Shown: positions 11,705-23,324 of the stretch, piece after piece
Position numbering within the stretch: the first letter of the stretch is position 1
Layout of the letters: the number at the start of each line of letters is the position of its first letter
NCBI GenBank assembly: GCA_030704615.1
Contig: CM060731.1
Span: 27,652,001 to 27,716,000, forward strand
DNA: 64,000 bases
Direction of reading: 5' to 3'
DNA from: Takakia lepidozioides
Lineage: Eukaryota > Streptophyta > Takakiopsida > Takakiales > Takakiaceae
The notes under the pieces: generated by a model
The model's input: only the letters and a program-made list of their open reading frames with translations
The model's database searches: none
What the model was told of the DNA's origin: nothing
Position numbers and translations under genes: made by a program

Positions 11705-12062
11705 GACTTAGATGACATTGAACACTTGGGCCAACGGGACATGCTACCCTAGAGGTCGCATTTGGGCCTCGACATAGGAGATGCACTTAGATAAATAGGC
11801 GATTGCACTTGGACTTAGATTTTAATTCTTTGCACATGGGCCAAAGGTACATGCTATCCTAGAGGTTGCACTTGGGCCTCAACATAGGAAACGCACTAGG
11901 ATACATAGAAGATCTTACACCTGGACTTAGATGAAACTTGACACATGCTACCCTAGAGGTCACATTTGGGCCTCGACATAGGAGACGCATTTGGATAACG
12001 AGAGGATTGCGCTTGGACTTAGATGACATTGGACACTTGGGCCAACGGCACAGGCTACCCTA
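11705..12062 (+). repeat. Tandem array, ~107-110 bp unit, about 3.3 copies
   Basis: The phrase ACATGCTACCCTAGAGGTCG followed by ATTTGGGCCTCGACATAGGA recurs with CTA(C/T)CCTAG anchors at 11744, 11854, 11948 and 12055. Spacings are thus 110, 94 and 107; one unit carries a deletion. No coding potential is evident. Confidence 0.7.
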
Positions 12063-12685
12063 GTCTGACCTCAAATACCCATATATTCTCGAGAGATTGG
12101 CTATGGCCACGACAACATGATCCTCCACATGGGAAGAACACAAAGAGTATGAATTATGAAGGGAGAAAGGAATGGAATCCACAAAGCCAAAATCAGGTGG
12201 TTCATGATATTTACCCATCCTTTGTGCCATCGCTTTCAGCCTACTAGAAGTACCGGAAGAAGCACAAAAGTCGGGCCACAGTGTCTCGAAGCACAACGTT
12301 CACTTTGCTGGAGAAGCCACTGTAATCACCTTCAGCCTTGCGTTCAACCCAGCCCCAGCAACTCAACAGCTTATCCCTGCCACATGTACCTAAAGTTGGC
12401 AGACTGTGGGCAAGACAACACACTTAGGGTATTTTAGGCTAATAAGCAAGTAATCCTCGTTCAGAGTCCCAACCAATTTAGCATCCTGCTCATCGCTAGC
12501 ACCAATATCCATTGCCCATGTTGCAATGACATGGTTTTTTTGGAAAGATGTGCAGGTGCAGGGGGAGGCGCCTTGAGGAGCACCATTACACCCAAAGTTT
12601 GATAGCCGTCAAGCACAATGAAGCCCATTACCCCACACTCTCACCACCTTCATCCCCTCTCAAATGAACATATTCATTATAGAAC
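12063..12685. other. Intergenic, no gene seen
   Basis: No recognised gene or repeat boundary. Confidence 0.35.
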
Positions 12686-12835
12686 CACCGGTTGGTAGCT
12701 CAGTTGGATGGAGCATTGAGTGCCATGTCCCAGGTGATTCTGGGTTCAAATCCTGCTCCCTTGGCGGGTGTGATGTAATCTTGTAATCTTCTCCCCCATG
12801 AACCAGCATTTAGCCGAGACTGATGGTTTAGGGGG
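12686..12835 (+). mobile_element. tRNA-headed SINE-like element, copy 2
   Basis: Plus-strand A-box-like TAGCTCAGTTGG (~12693-12704) and B-box-like GGGTTCAAATCC (~12747-12758) are spaced as in a tRNA gene. They are followed by TTCTCCCCC and a body shared in part with the copy at 6.2 kb, which points the opposite way. The right end is not defined; the 32-bp inverted repeat at 12849 begins just beyond. Confidence 0.6.
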
Positions 12836-12848
12836 AGAATAATGTACT

Positions 12849-12982
12849 ATGGAACGGTCAAGGCCGGGCCATTCTGCCCCCTGAGCTACCTATCCTTGAA
12901 TTTTGGCAAGGCTGGGAGGCCAAGACAAAATTTCAGGCTGGGCAATGAAGGGGGCAGAATGGCCCGGCCCTAACCGTTCCAT
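12849..12982. repeat. 134-bp hairpin with 32-bp near-perfect arms
   Basis: The arm 12849-12880 (ATGGAACGGT, then GGCCGGGCCATTCTGCCCC) is matched by the reverse complement of 12951-12982 with two mismatches in 32; the loop is 70 bases. It could be a miniature foldback transposon or, if transcribed, a long-stem RNA. A second, smaller inverted pair (TCTGCCATTT / AAATGGCAGA) follows at about 13073-13107. Confidence 0.7.
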
Positions 12983-13874
12983 CGCTTTATGGTCAACTAC
13001 AGAAACTGCCCGAAACATGGCGGACCTTAGCATTCTGCTAACTACTCATGCATTCTGCTACCTACTCAAATATTCTGCCATTTAACGGAGGGGCAAAAAT
13101 GGCAGAAAAACCACCTCCTGACCATAACGATAAATATAAACCTTTAACTTGGATAGGCTGTTTCACTTCGTAAAAACCTGCTCTAGATTTTTCAATCTAA
13201 TTTTTTGGGGAAATAGACCCCTACCCTGAGGATAAGTTTGACCCCCAAAATCATGTATACCCTTACCCTTAGGGAAGAAAAAATCAATATACCCTCCCAA
13301 CACTGGCTATCACCTCCCATTTACCGATCCCGTAGGTCCCTCAGGGCAGTGAGTAGGATTTTTTTTTAAGTACAAGGGCGTCGACTGGAAACCTCTCGTA
13401 CGGTGGCCTCCTGCAGGTCCTATTTACTTCACACGTTTGGTGTACCCCGTACTTTGACCAAGTGTCACAAGCACATTGCTTGGCCAAATGGCCTGCTTTT
13501 CATCTTGCTGGATGAAGGATCTGGAGGGGGACAACTGGGAGAAGATTTAGCTAAAACGGATGTCATCCCGTCAGGCAAATTCCCAATTTACTGACTCCAA
13601 CTTGTTTTTTTAATTGGGGGCCCAAAAAATGGGCCCCACATTCAACACGGTGGTAATTTTGCAGATCTGGGGCAAGGCTAGACAAGAAGTCAAGGTCGGC
13701 GTGGCCGAATGCATGATGAGTAAATATGAATCAAGACGATCTTTATAACAATGAACAAGAGTACAAGATATTGGAACACGACTTGAATACTGGAATGCTG
13801 GAAACTGGACTAGAGTACCAGATACTGGAAACTGGGCTAGAGTACTGGGAACTGGAAACAAGAGTAGCTTGAAC
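12983..13874. other. Intergenic, no gene seen
   Basis: Contains an inverted motif (GGGGCCCAAAAAATGGGCCCC, ~13616-13636) and loosely repeated TACTGGAA/ACTGG text at 13770-13860. Part may be the LTR of the gypsy fragment that follows, but no LTR start could be fixed. Confidence 0.35.
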
Positions 13875-15858
13875 TGGTGTTGGCGAGACTGAAGAGTGTT
13901 CAGTCTTGCCTCCTATATATACTGGATACTAAGAAGCTTCCCCAAGAAGCTTCCCCTATGGAGGTTTCTTACTGGAGAAGTTTCCAAGATTAAACAAAGG
14001 TTTCTTGATGGAGAAGCTTCCTTAAACAAATGAGGTATCTTGATTTATCTCTTGTTGTGTTCAGTCATGTTCTCGTCCTTGACAGTTTGGCGAGACTAAA
14101 ATTTGTTCTTTAGTTAGTTAAGATGGAGGGCACATTTGCGGGAATGGTCACCACATTGCAGAGTCTTCAGCTCCAGATGCAAGAACTTCGTACATCTACC
14201 GCCCAATTGCAAGCTGATCAGTCTCAAGATCTTGGCAACGCTCTCCACAATTTGCAATAACAAATTTCAGAGTTAAAGGCGTCGAACAATGGATCTTCAA
14301 CCATACGAGTCCCTACTGCAACAGCTCATACTGCAACGGTTCATCTTCAACAGATTAAGAGAGAACCAAAGATCAGCAGGCCCGAGAAATTTGATGGGAC
14401 GAGATCAAGATTTCGCGGTTTTGTTCAACAAGTACGACTGTTCCTACGACTACATCCACAACGCTACCCCGATGAAGGTATTCAAGTGGGATTCGTGGGC
14501 ACCTTTCTATCAGGCACTGCCCTATCTTGGTTTGCACCGCTATTAGAAAAAAAATTCGCATTTACTATATAATTTTGAAGCATTCATGTCCGAGTTCACT
14601 ACAACGTTTGGAGAGAATGATAGAGAGAGAGTTGCAAAAACAAAGATGCGAAATCTTCGACAAGGAGCACGTCCTGTTTCCGTTTATGCTGCCGAATTTC
14701 GACAACTTGCGTGCGACCTCGACTGGAATGAGAAAAACCTCATTAGTCAGTTTCGATGTGGACTAAAAAATGATGTAAAAGATTTGTTGCTGACAATGCC
14801 AAACGTGAGCATACTGAGTGAATTCATCACCCAAGTCATTGCATGCGATAATCGTTTGTTCGAAAGACGTCAAGAGAAGCGATCTGGATGATCGACGACG
14901 CGTCATGTCACTGCTACTACGACACCAAATACAACGATCCATCAGACATCCAGTAGTGATCATATGCAGATTGATGCTGTCCGATTCAAGCCATTGACGC
15001 CACAAGAAAAACAAAGATGACGCTCGAATGGATTATGCCTCTATTGCGGAGAAGAAGATCACATATCATTAAACTGTCCCAACAAGAGAAGATTCAAAGC
15101 TCGGGGCACAACTCAAGTGTTCGATATAAGAAGGTCGGAAAACGAAGATGTCTAGTCACAGTAGGGACCATGCGGCTGGACACCACAAATTCCTTACCGA
15201 AAAAATGTCTCTTTCTACCTCCAGACCCTGCACTTTGCTTCACAGTTCCGGTAAAAATCAGAGTGCAAAATCAAGATATCGCTGTAGAAGCACTTTTGGA
15301 CTCAGGAGCTTCAGCTTGTTTTATGGACAAAAACTTTGCGAAGCACCATAATTTAACGCTCGTAAAGAAGAAACTCTCGGCCCCTTTGAAGTCATCGATG
15401 GATGACCGTTAGCATCAGGAAATGTGGACCATGAAACTCGACCACTTGAAGTGAAGCTTAAAGATCAAGCATCACATATTGTTTTCAATGTCATCTAGTC
15501 TCCAACGAATCCTGTGATCCTTGGACTTCCTAGTTCGTACTTCACAATCCCGACATCGACTGGCGATCGCGGAAAATTTCTGTAAGACAAAAATGTAGAA
15601 ATATTAAAGGTATTCAACCCCTATTCCTTGGAGCTAGAGCTTTCATAAGAGCTACCAAAAAGGAGGCGGCATTTGCACTTTATGTTACTCCGATCAAGAC
15701 CACAACAGACAAAGGTACTTCAACATTACCCGCTCAATATCAAGATTTCAAAGATGTCTTCGAGAAAAAAAATGCAGACATGTTACCAGAACATCGACCT
15801 TATGACTGTGGAATTGAGTTACAAGAAGGAGCCCAACCACCACATGTCTTGATGTGGT
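13875..15858 (+). mobile_element. Decayed Ty3/gypsy retrotransposon fragment: LTR end, gag, protease, start of RT
   Basis: A probable LTR end (TATA-like CTATATATAC at ~13912; ...CTTGACA at ~14095) is followed by TTTGGCGAGAC, in the primer-binding position. An ATG at 14123 opens a gag reading PEKFDGT..FRGF..Q, later SWFAPLLE and a GARPVSVYAAEFRQLA region. A CCHC knuckle CLYCGEEDHISLNC lies near 15040 and an aspartic protease site LLDSGASACF near 15294. The start of reverse transcriptase (HRPYDCGIEL) appears near 15800, then similarity stops abruptly. Stops and frameshifts interrupt every domain. The gag resembles the DUF4939-like type of fungal and early-plant chromoviruses, which is an impression, not a search result. 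Confidence 0.75.
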
Positions 15859-18800
15859 AGGTGAACACAAAATGTGCGGTCAAAACTTTAAATTTCTCAT
15901 TTTCCAGCGAGTTCTTGCGATTTTTCACTGCCGGGGTGGATTGTTTTGGAAAAGTTAACGACCCCTGGACGTTTAGGGGTTAAGTATGCATTGCGTTGGG
16001 CGGCACACTGAAGGAAGACTTGGGAGCAGGTAAAAAGGCGGGCCATCACAACATTATTCCCACGCAGGGCCCTTCCCAACGCAGGATCCAATGTGTGTTA
16101 CGCTACCTTCGATCCGGCATCCGCATCAGCCCTCAGTGGGAATAATGTCCACGCTGCTTTTGACACCAACTTCTGTGTCGGCTCTGGAGTACGAGGCGGC
16201 TGATACCCTTGAAGACCAGTAACTGACTGCACTTGTAGACCGTTGGCAAGAAAATGAGGTACATGTGTTGTCCTCGAACCACTTGCTATCTTCCTTTTGA
16301 CACAAATATTTGTTCTGCCAAGGCTTCTTTGATGGCAGCCTCATGTGGCAATGATCAATTTAACATATCATGGTAGACTTTGGAAGAGTTCCTAGCTCGA
16401 CAATCTACCACGTGTAGCTAAGAAAGATATGGAAGCATTGAATTCTGTGGTGTTTATGGTGAGGGAGGGGTTTTGTGCCCTTTATGTACAACATGGTGCT
16501 TGCATCAGACCCGGTGCATTATTTTTTGCACATGTGGCCAATTCCGACTCGATACTCAAGATGACCAGGTATTGGATATCCATATCATAACGTCTGCACC
16601 TGCAAATCCTACGTTTATTTATGCAATCCGATTGTTTGGATATACTATAATTTATGACTAGCCTGCTGACCTAGTAGTTTGACATGGGGTGTCATGCCGT
16701 GGATTTGGCAGTCAGAATGTCAGGCCTCGCTATCGTGTCCATCACGGTGGATGAAACTTTTTTGGGGATGTGATCAGGGTTTTACTTGATAGTCTTTTTG
16801 TGCTGGTGTGCTGCTCGCAGGTGGGGCTGGATTATCTACAGCGGCGCTTGGGTGATGTAGTCCAAGAGCACATGGAGTCAGATTGCTATGGACAGCCGTC
16901 ATTCTCTCTTGAGAGCCGGTTTGATATCACTGCCTCAGTATTTCAGTGGGTGTTGTGATTGTAGAGAAACATTAGCAAATGTTGCTCCATTTTCTCGTTA
17001 CACAACTATAGATGATTTTCTCCCTCTGCTTTTCCTCTTTCTGTCTGTGGTGGAAGTGAGGAAGAAAATAGTTGCTTACAAACAGAGATGTACAGAGGAT
17101 ATATAGAGCGAGGTGGAAATCACCCGGAAATTGCTCCTAGGGAATTAGACAGAAGTGGTGCTTATGGCCATACTCGTGAGATTATCTGTGCATTGTCTGG
17201 AGCCTTCATTTGTAAAGAAGGCTATCAAAGGTTCAAGTTCATTTAAGTCTGTTCATGTATTCTTCGATTCCTAGGCTGTATTGGAAGGCATTAGATAAAC
17301 TCTCATAGTTGCCAACCAACAGAAGGTTAGACTCATGCTACCACATAAAGACTGGAGGGGGAGGGAGAAGACACTGAAGAGGTGATCTGTTCACAGTCCA
17401 TGAGTTTCCAGTTTTGTAGCAATGCCATGAATTTTTAGGGCTCTGAAACATCTCTTAGAATCTCTTAAGTTGCTGGATGGCAACAACAGATTGATGACAG
17501 ATCAATGAGTCTTACTCATGAGAAGGCCATACACCCTAAAAGTGCTTGCCAAGAAAGTCAAATAAAAAACTTTATTGGCTGTACCTGTAAGGGAGAGACT
17601 ATGGATCGATGCAGGTTTTGAAATGCCACAAACCGTACACTCGGGTATCGAGTTGCATTCTTCATTGCTGCAGATATTTTTGGAGGATACTTTTTAATTC
17701 GGGAGCTGTGACATTAGTTCCTGAAAATCGTCTCTTTTCCAGATCCAGAGACACATTTTCGTTCAGAATTCGGGCTTAGGAGAGATTCATCCCAGACATT
17801 TGGTGGAGGCTCTGATCTAGAAGCTCGAGAGTCGAGAGGGGGAGTGGAAAGTATTGCATGAGGGGCTGTGACATGGCAAGGAGTGGCAGGTGGTGCCTGC
17901 TGTAGCTACTCTTCTCTTGGAAATTTGACTTCTGAAGAAGCCTCACCTTCTCTTGTCAGGTAACAATTTCCTACTTCGATGGCGTGAATGTGGCTAAAGG
18001 AAGATCTGGGTCAAGGAAAAGCGGGGTGGTAGAGATACCGTTGTGTTGGATTTCCCTTTTCTATGAGTGGTTTCTTAGTTTTTGTCTCAGTTTTCAAATA
18101 GGCTAGCAAGCAGCGCGGAAAGTGAATGTTACGACTGGATGAACCCAGAGTGTTCAAGCTTTGTGGAACCTGAGTTAGTAAATGTATGTCTCGCCGTCCC
18201 TGGTACCTTGATCTCAAAACGACAACCTACTTCTCTACCCGGATGTGACAAGTTTAGGAATCTGGATCTTGCTTGCTTGGAACCAAAGATGGTCCATCCT
18301 CCCTAGTTTAAGCCAGTATCAAGGATTTTTCCCTCCTTTGTTTTGGTTGGAGTGTGGTGGCCAGTGTTTGTAGTTGGTATCATAGCATTGAAGGCCTGCA
18401 ATGTCTACTTATTGTTCTTCAAGTGATGAATTATGAAAATTCAATGTGCTAGTTGGCCCACCAAAGAAATACCAGAGCACCTCCTCTTCAAATTAGATCG
18501 AGGCAGTATCATTTTGGTTGCATGGTTTGGAGAGATGTTCTACTTGGTGTTTCCAGGCTGTTCCTCACTCTTGCAATTGAGTTTGGAGGTTCAGGTCTGC
18601 TGGCTCATTTGCAGAGAGAAGTAGAGAGGGAAAGTCTAAAAAGCTTCTTTGGTTTCTGAACTTCTGGGCTTCCCCAACACTTCATGGTTACTGATTTTCA
18701 TCGGTTTGAATCTGTCCTTGTTACTTTTGCAGCATGGGAAGAAGGATTGGAGATGCAGTCTTGTGGCAACAAATTTGGACAGTCTTCTCTGAGTAGGAAA

Positions 18801-20100
18801 ACACTTCGAACAATAAAGGCAGTGAGTGCCGTCCCTGCAGAAGCACCGACAAGTGCACATCTGACCAGAATTAATGTTCCTTGCTTCAATCAGCCATGTG
18901 GGCCCTAACCAAGGAATATGGAGTTGCAAGCAGCTGGAACAATGTGTAGAGGGTTCTGTCTCGGCGATGACACGAGACTCTGCAGATCATGATATGGAAA
19001 ATGAGAAACCAGTTCTTGTCACGAACAACATGCGGAACAGCAAATATATAGTCCCAATGAGAGATCTTTGACTGGTCAGCCACTTCTATTTCTGTATTAC
19101 AAAGACTGGCGCGCAGCAATTGATGTGAACATCATCCATCCCTCTTGCCTCAAGCAGCTGATATATTGATCGCTATCGAGCTACTAGTTAAAGATGTAGA
19201 GATAATGCAGAGCTTAGAAGAAAATGCGTGTGACAGTGATGATATTCAGTATCAATGAAGCTGGCTTGCGGCACCAATCAGATCACCTATTAGGGAGTTC
19301 TACAACAACTCCTAGAGTGTGTTTAGAGTTCTCACCAAAGACTGTCAATCCTGCAGGACTGGGGATCATTCCAAAAGGCTGCACAACCAAAAGAAGCACA
19401 CGTCAGAGAAAAGCAAGGAAAGTGCAAATGTCTGAGACCTCAACTGCGATCCACCAGATCTAGAAGAAGAATGACAACGAATTTTCTCATTTACCAAGCC
19501 ATCCAGACAGAAGCGATCAAGAAACAGATGCTTCTAGACTTCTAGTCTTAGCTGAAGGAGCTGACAAAGTTCTGAACTACTAGAAGACTAGGGGCATACA
19601 CAAAAGAGGACAAAACACGATAGTCAACCACCAATGAATGCCCCCACTAACAGAATCCAAAGTGTCCACATCAGTGATCCGAGCTGACCAACACCTTCCT
19701 CACGCGAAAACAGGAAAGCATCGCATACCTACAACTTCAGGTACTCTGGGCTTTTTGTGAGCCGCCGCAGCTCACATCCACAGGCTCAAGCACAAAATCC
19801 TCCACATTGGGCAAAACACGTCTGAGCAAGCAGAATTGGCAAGCCCATAGATCTTCAACGCCATGGTTATCGTGCGGATCTCTCAATCGACACTCCAACT
19901 CAAACAGCTCGTCTCTAACAAATAAGAAACTGAACCAACAACACACAAAATACACTGACCTCTCCTTCCATACACAACTTTGCCACAAATTCACAGAAAA
20001 TCATCGAAAGAAAAAGCTGAGTCTCAGGGTTTGTGAGTGGAAGAAAGATCGGTATGCAACTTTTGCTGCTTAAGCCAGACAATCAGTTTTGGAAGAAGGT
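15859..20100. other. 4.2-kb stretch with no assignable gene
   Basis: I could not recognise any gene here. Both strands show only short open frames (most under 75 codons). Some plus-strand pieces have a coding look and plausible splice borders, for example 16821-16947 (CAG acceptor, text GLDYLQRRLGDVVQEHMES) and 18684-18905. They neither join in phase nor resemble a family I know. On the minus strand 19737-19994 is an 85-codon frame of unknown kind. This could be a decayed gene, untranslated exons of a gene not seen, or intergenic DNA. Confidence 0.3.
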
Positions 20101-20832
20101 GAGTTGTGCAGTGCTTTTGTAAGGGCTCATGTCCGCCTTATAAGGCTGTACAGGGCTATAAGTCATTCTTCCATGGAACCTCAGGTAGGTTATGGTGACA
20201 GCCAATCCAAAGTAAGTCTCACAGGGCAGGTTACGCAGCGTCCAGTGAGCCAGTAGTTAGTGGACACATACTCGAGATGCTTCGAAAAACTGGTTATGGT
20301 GGCATCCAATGAGCGTTAAGCAGTGTGTCAGGCGCGCGACGTCTGGAGAGCGGGCTACCCTGCGTAACCCCACCTGTTCAGAACCACTAAAAAAACACCA
20401 CATCATCGAGACCTGCTGATCGGAATATTCCATCTACTTACAGCTGTGTTGAACTAAGTGTCGGTGCAATATGTGAGAGTAGGGTAGTTCGGCAGGGAAC
20501 TTAAATGTTTGAGTTCAACAGAAAAGAGTAGCAGGGTACTCACACGTGCGTCCTGCAGGCGTGGCCGCCACATTTTCGAAACCTAGCTTTGATTGCTGAT
20601 CTCCAGATATTGTTCAGTTGCGAGCTAAGTATCCCTGCGCAACGGTTGGAGGCAATCTGAAGGGAAGCAGTGCGTGCGAAGCCTTGCATCTTCTGTGCAG
20701 CCTGTAGATTTGTACTCAATTGGGAAGAGGAACAGACAAGAGTTGTGGGGATTGGTTGTGTAGAGAGCAGCGAAGGATAAAATTTGTGAGGCCGGTGGTT
20801 TTGATCTGCAGCGAGATTGGTGAAGGGGGCCC

Positions 20833-21540
20833 ATGACAACGCCTGATCATGCGAGGGAGCCGTGTCCAGACAGAATTCTGGATGACATAGGCGGTGCTTT
20901 CAGCATGGGGGCAGTGGGTGGGTCGGCATGGCATTTCATAAGGGGAATAAAGAACTCGCCGCGGGGGGAGCGCGTCATAGGCGGCACTCAGGCCGTGCGT
21001 ATCAATGCTCCGAGGATTGGGGGTAGCTTTGCTGTATGGGGTGGGCTCTTCAGCACTTTTGATTGCACATGTGTTTACTTGCGCCAGAAGGAGGATCCCT
21101 GGAACTCCATAGCCGCAGGGGCTGCCACGGGTGGGTTTCTTCAACTGAGGGCAGGATTGAAATCAGCAACCCGGTCGGCCATCTTCGGTGGCGTGTTACT
21201 TGCGTTGATAGAGGGGGCCGGTATCATGCTTAATAGGATTACCGCCAATCTGGCGCAGCCGCCCCCTTTGGAAGAGATGCCTCAAATGGCTGGTGCCGGA
21301 GGAGGTGGGTTTGGAGGAGCTTATTCGGTCTTCCCAGCTGCCCCCCCTGGACCTGCGCAATTTCCTCAACCCTACTCTGAGCAGAACACAGCAGCAGGCT
21401 CTGAAACATCTAGCGGAAGTTCATGGCTCGGAGGATGGTTTGGGGGAAAGAAAGAAGAGACTCCAAGTGTGAGAACTGAGAAGTTGGATAGTTTTGATGC
21501 CAATCCAGCACCGCCCACCCCAGGTTTTGACCTGAAGTAG
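20833..21540 (+). CDS. TIM17: TIM17, mitochondrial inner-membrane translocase subunit
   Basis: A single-exon 235-residue protein of the Tim17/Tim22/Tim23 family, a core membrane subunit of the TIM23 complex that moves presequence proteins into the mitochondrial matrix. The domain spans residues ~5-135: the N-terminal PCPDRILDDIGGAFSMG, glycine-rich helices (SMGAVGGSAWHFIRG, GGSFAVWGGLFSTFDC) and the signature YLRQKEDPWNSIAAGAATGG. Two cysteines sit at the end of helix 2 (DCTC). Residues ~140-235 form a glycine/proline-rich hydrophilic tail, the extension typical of plant TIM17 and absent from the shorter yeast protein; total length is close to plant TIM17-2. The ATG at 20833 begins the conserved N-terminus and no upstream in-frame start is needed. 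It converges with HCAR. Confidence 0.95.
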   Translation: MTTPDHAREPCPDRILDDIGGAFSMGAVGGSAWHFIRGIKNSPRGERVIGGTQAVRINAPRIGGSFAVWGGLFSTFDCTCVYLRQKEDPWNSIAAGAATGGFLQLRAGLKSATRSAIFGGVLLALIEGAGIMLNRITANLAQPPPLEEMPQMAGAGGGGFGGAYSVFPAAPPGPAQFPQPYSEQNTAAGSETSSGSSWLGGWFGGKKEETPSVRTEKLDSFDANPAPPTPGFDLK

Positions 21541-23324
21541 CTCTTGTTTTGATTTGTTTTGTTGGGAAAACATACCCTCTGATGGTCCCCCGTCGTCTTC
21601 TCAGCGCTATCATGATTTGCATTCCTTGAAGTTGAGGATGGACCATTGATTGCGGAGGGATTTCGTCTTGGACTCGGACCATATTTGTCAGACACAGCTT
21701 TAACCGGGTGAAACCCTATCACAGAGAAAAGTTATTTATGAAACGACATACAATATACTGCCATCTGCCCTTGGAAGAATAGGGTAGAGCATGATGAAGT
21801 GAGTTCTGCAGTGGGTGCACCTATCGAAGGTCTTTGAAACCTACGAAGATGACCTTCCAACTTGATGATACGAAGCAACATGTAGGCAAACTTAAGAATA
21901 TTTAGTTCGAAACTTGTTGACAGAAAAGAAGGTAGAGAGAGGATGCTCACTGGAATCGAGCTAGATGAAAATCTTTTGCTCAGCATACAGGCCAAGTCTG
22001 TGACTTCGGGAGCTGGAAGTAGTCTATGGAGAGGAACTTTATGAAAGTGATTGGAAGACAAACATGGGCCACATTCATTGAAAAGGCAGCGTGTTTGACG
22101 GCTACATAATTGCCTGCCTCATGAGATTTGAGAGAAATACCTACATTCACCATTTGTGTGGTATGATGTTCCTTAACCATATTGGTCATACTGTTTGGAT
22201 CTTGAGGATAAAACTTGTCTGTGCGGCATCCATAGGAGAATGCTGCCCTTGACCTTCCTAAACGTTCTACAAGCAAAAAGGGACAGACAAAAAAGTGAAC
22301 TCTAATTGCAACCTTGGTGAGTTCCATCTCTTTTCTGTACAACCAATTTGGCATGGGAAGTGCTACTGACACACAATACTCCGTGGATAGAACATAGAAC
22401 AATCCTTGATGGCTGAGAAACTCTAATGTACTTAGATGGCATAAAATTCTAAATCCGTTTTCAGTCACACAACCCTCTTCTGGTACTAAGATATATATCA
22501 GCAGATCTAATTTGAAAGTAAAGCAGACAGATCTGAGTGGTCGTTTGAGAGCCTCTTGCATTAAACCATCCAGTAGAGAGTCACTCAAATCTCGCCAAAT
22601 TCAGGCCCCATCTCTGCCGGAATTCTGAGTTACAGTTATACAGCCACAAGGCTAATCATAGAAGAGTCTGTCCATCGAGACATGACCGCTTCTTCCAATC
22701 TCATGGTGCACTGAATATTTCAGATCTTTATTGGCCCAGGGTGACTTGAGAACATGCATGTGAGTCTCCTTGTTGATATGCATGGATGCTGTATGAGAGG
22801 ATGGATATGGTCCCGAGTGAGTATGGAATCCAACAGATTTCCTGGAAATCTGCCATGGTCAAACCCATTTCTCACATAGGTTGTGGAGGAATCATCAGAT
22901 CTCCAGTCCTCCAATAATTTGCTACTCTTCTGTCTGCAAATGAAATCCTCCTGATGGACCGTGCTTATGGAAGTAGTGATGCGATACTGCTGTCCTCTGC
23001 TTCACTGATGTGTTCGTTAATTTGGCCGTTGCGGGTTAACGGCTTTCTTTTTCCCTCATACTACACAGGCAAATAAGCCACTTGCAATGACAACACATTC
23101 GTGACTTCGTCATAACAAGCCTAGTTCAGAATGTATGAATCTGAGCATTTGCACAGAAAAAGTCAGACAGCAGCACTAAGCTAAGAATGATCTCCTTACA
23201 AGTTACAGGAACCTAATGTGCAGCCACAGTCAGATATAAAGTTAAAAACTGTGAGATGGAATGTTTAGCAACTCAAGTGAAACTGAAAATCTGTTTCGAA
23301 GAAAGCTCAATATCGCCGCGGAGC
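21541..23324. other. Intergenic space between convergent TIM17 and HCAR
   Basis: Should hold the 3' UTRs and terminators of both genes. A 202-codon minus-strand frame (21980-22588) lies here but lacks any recognisable domain and I do not call it a gene. No repeat was identified. Confidence 0.4.

Noticed and set aside
12686-12760. Functional tRNA gene
   Set aside because: A and B boxes are present but the acceptor and anticodon stems do not pair; a related copy at 6.2 kb shares non-tRNA body sequence, so a SINE fits better.
21980-22588. 202-codon open frame on the minus strand downstream of HCAR
   Set aside because: No recognisable domain; lies between the ends of two convergent genes; length alone is weak evidence in AT-balanced intergenic DNA.
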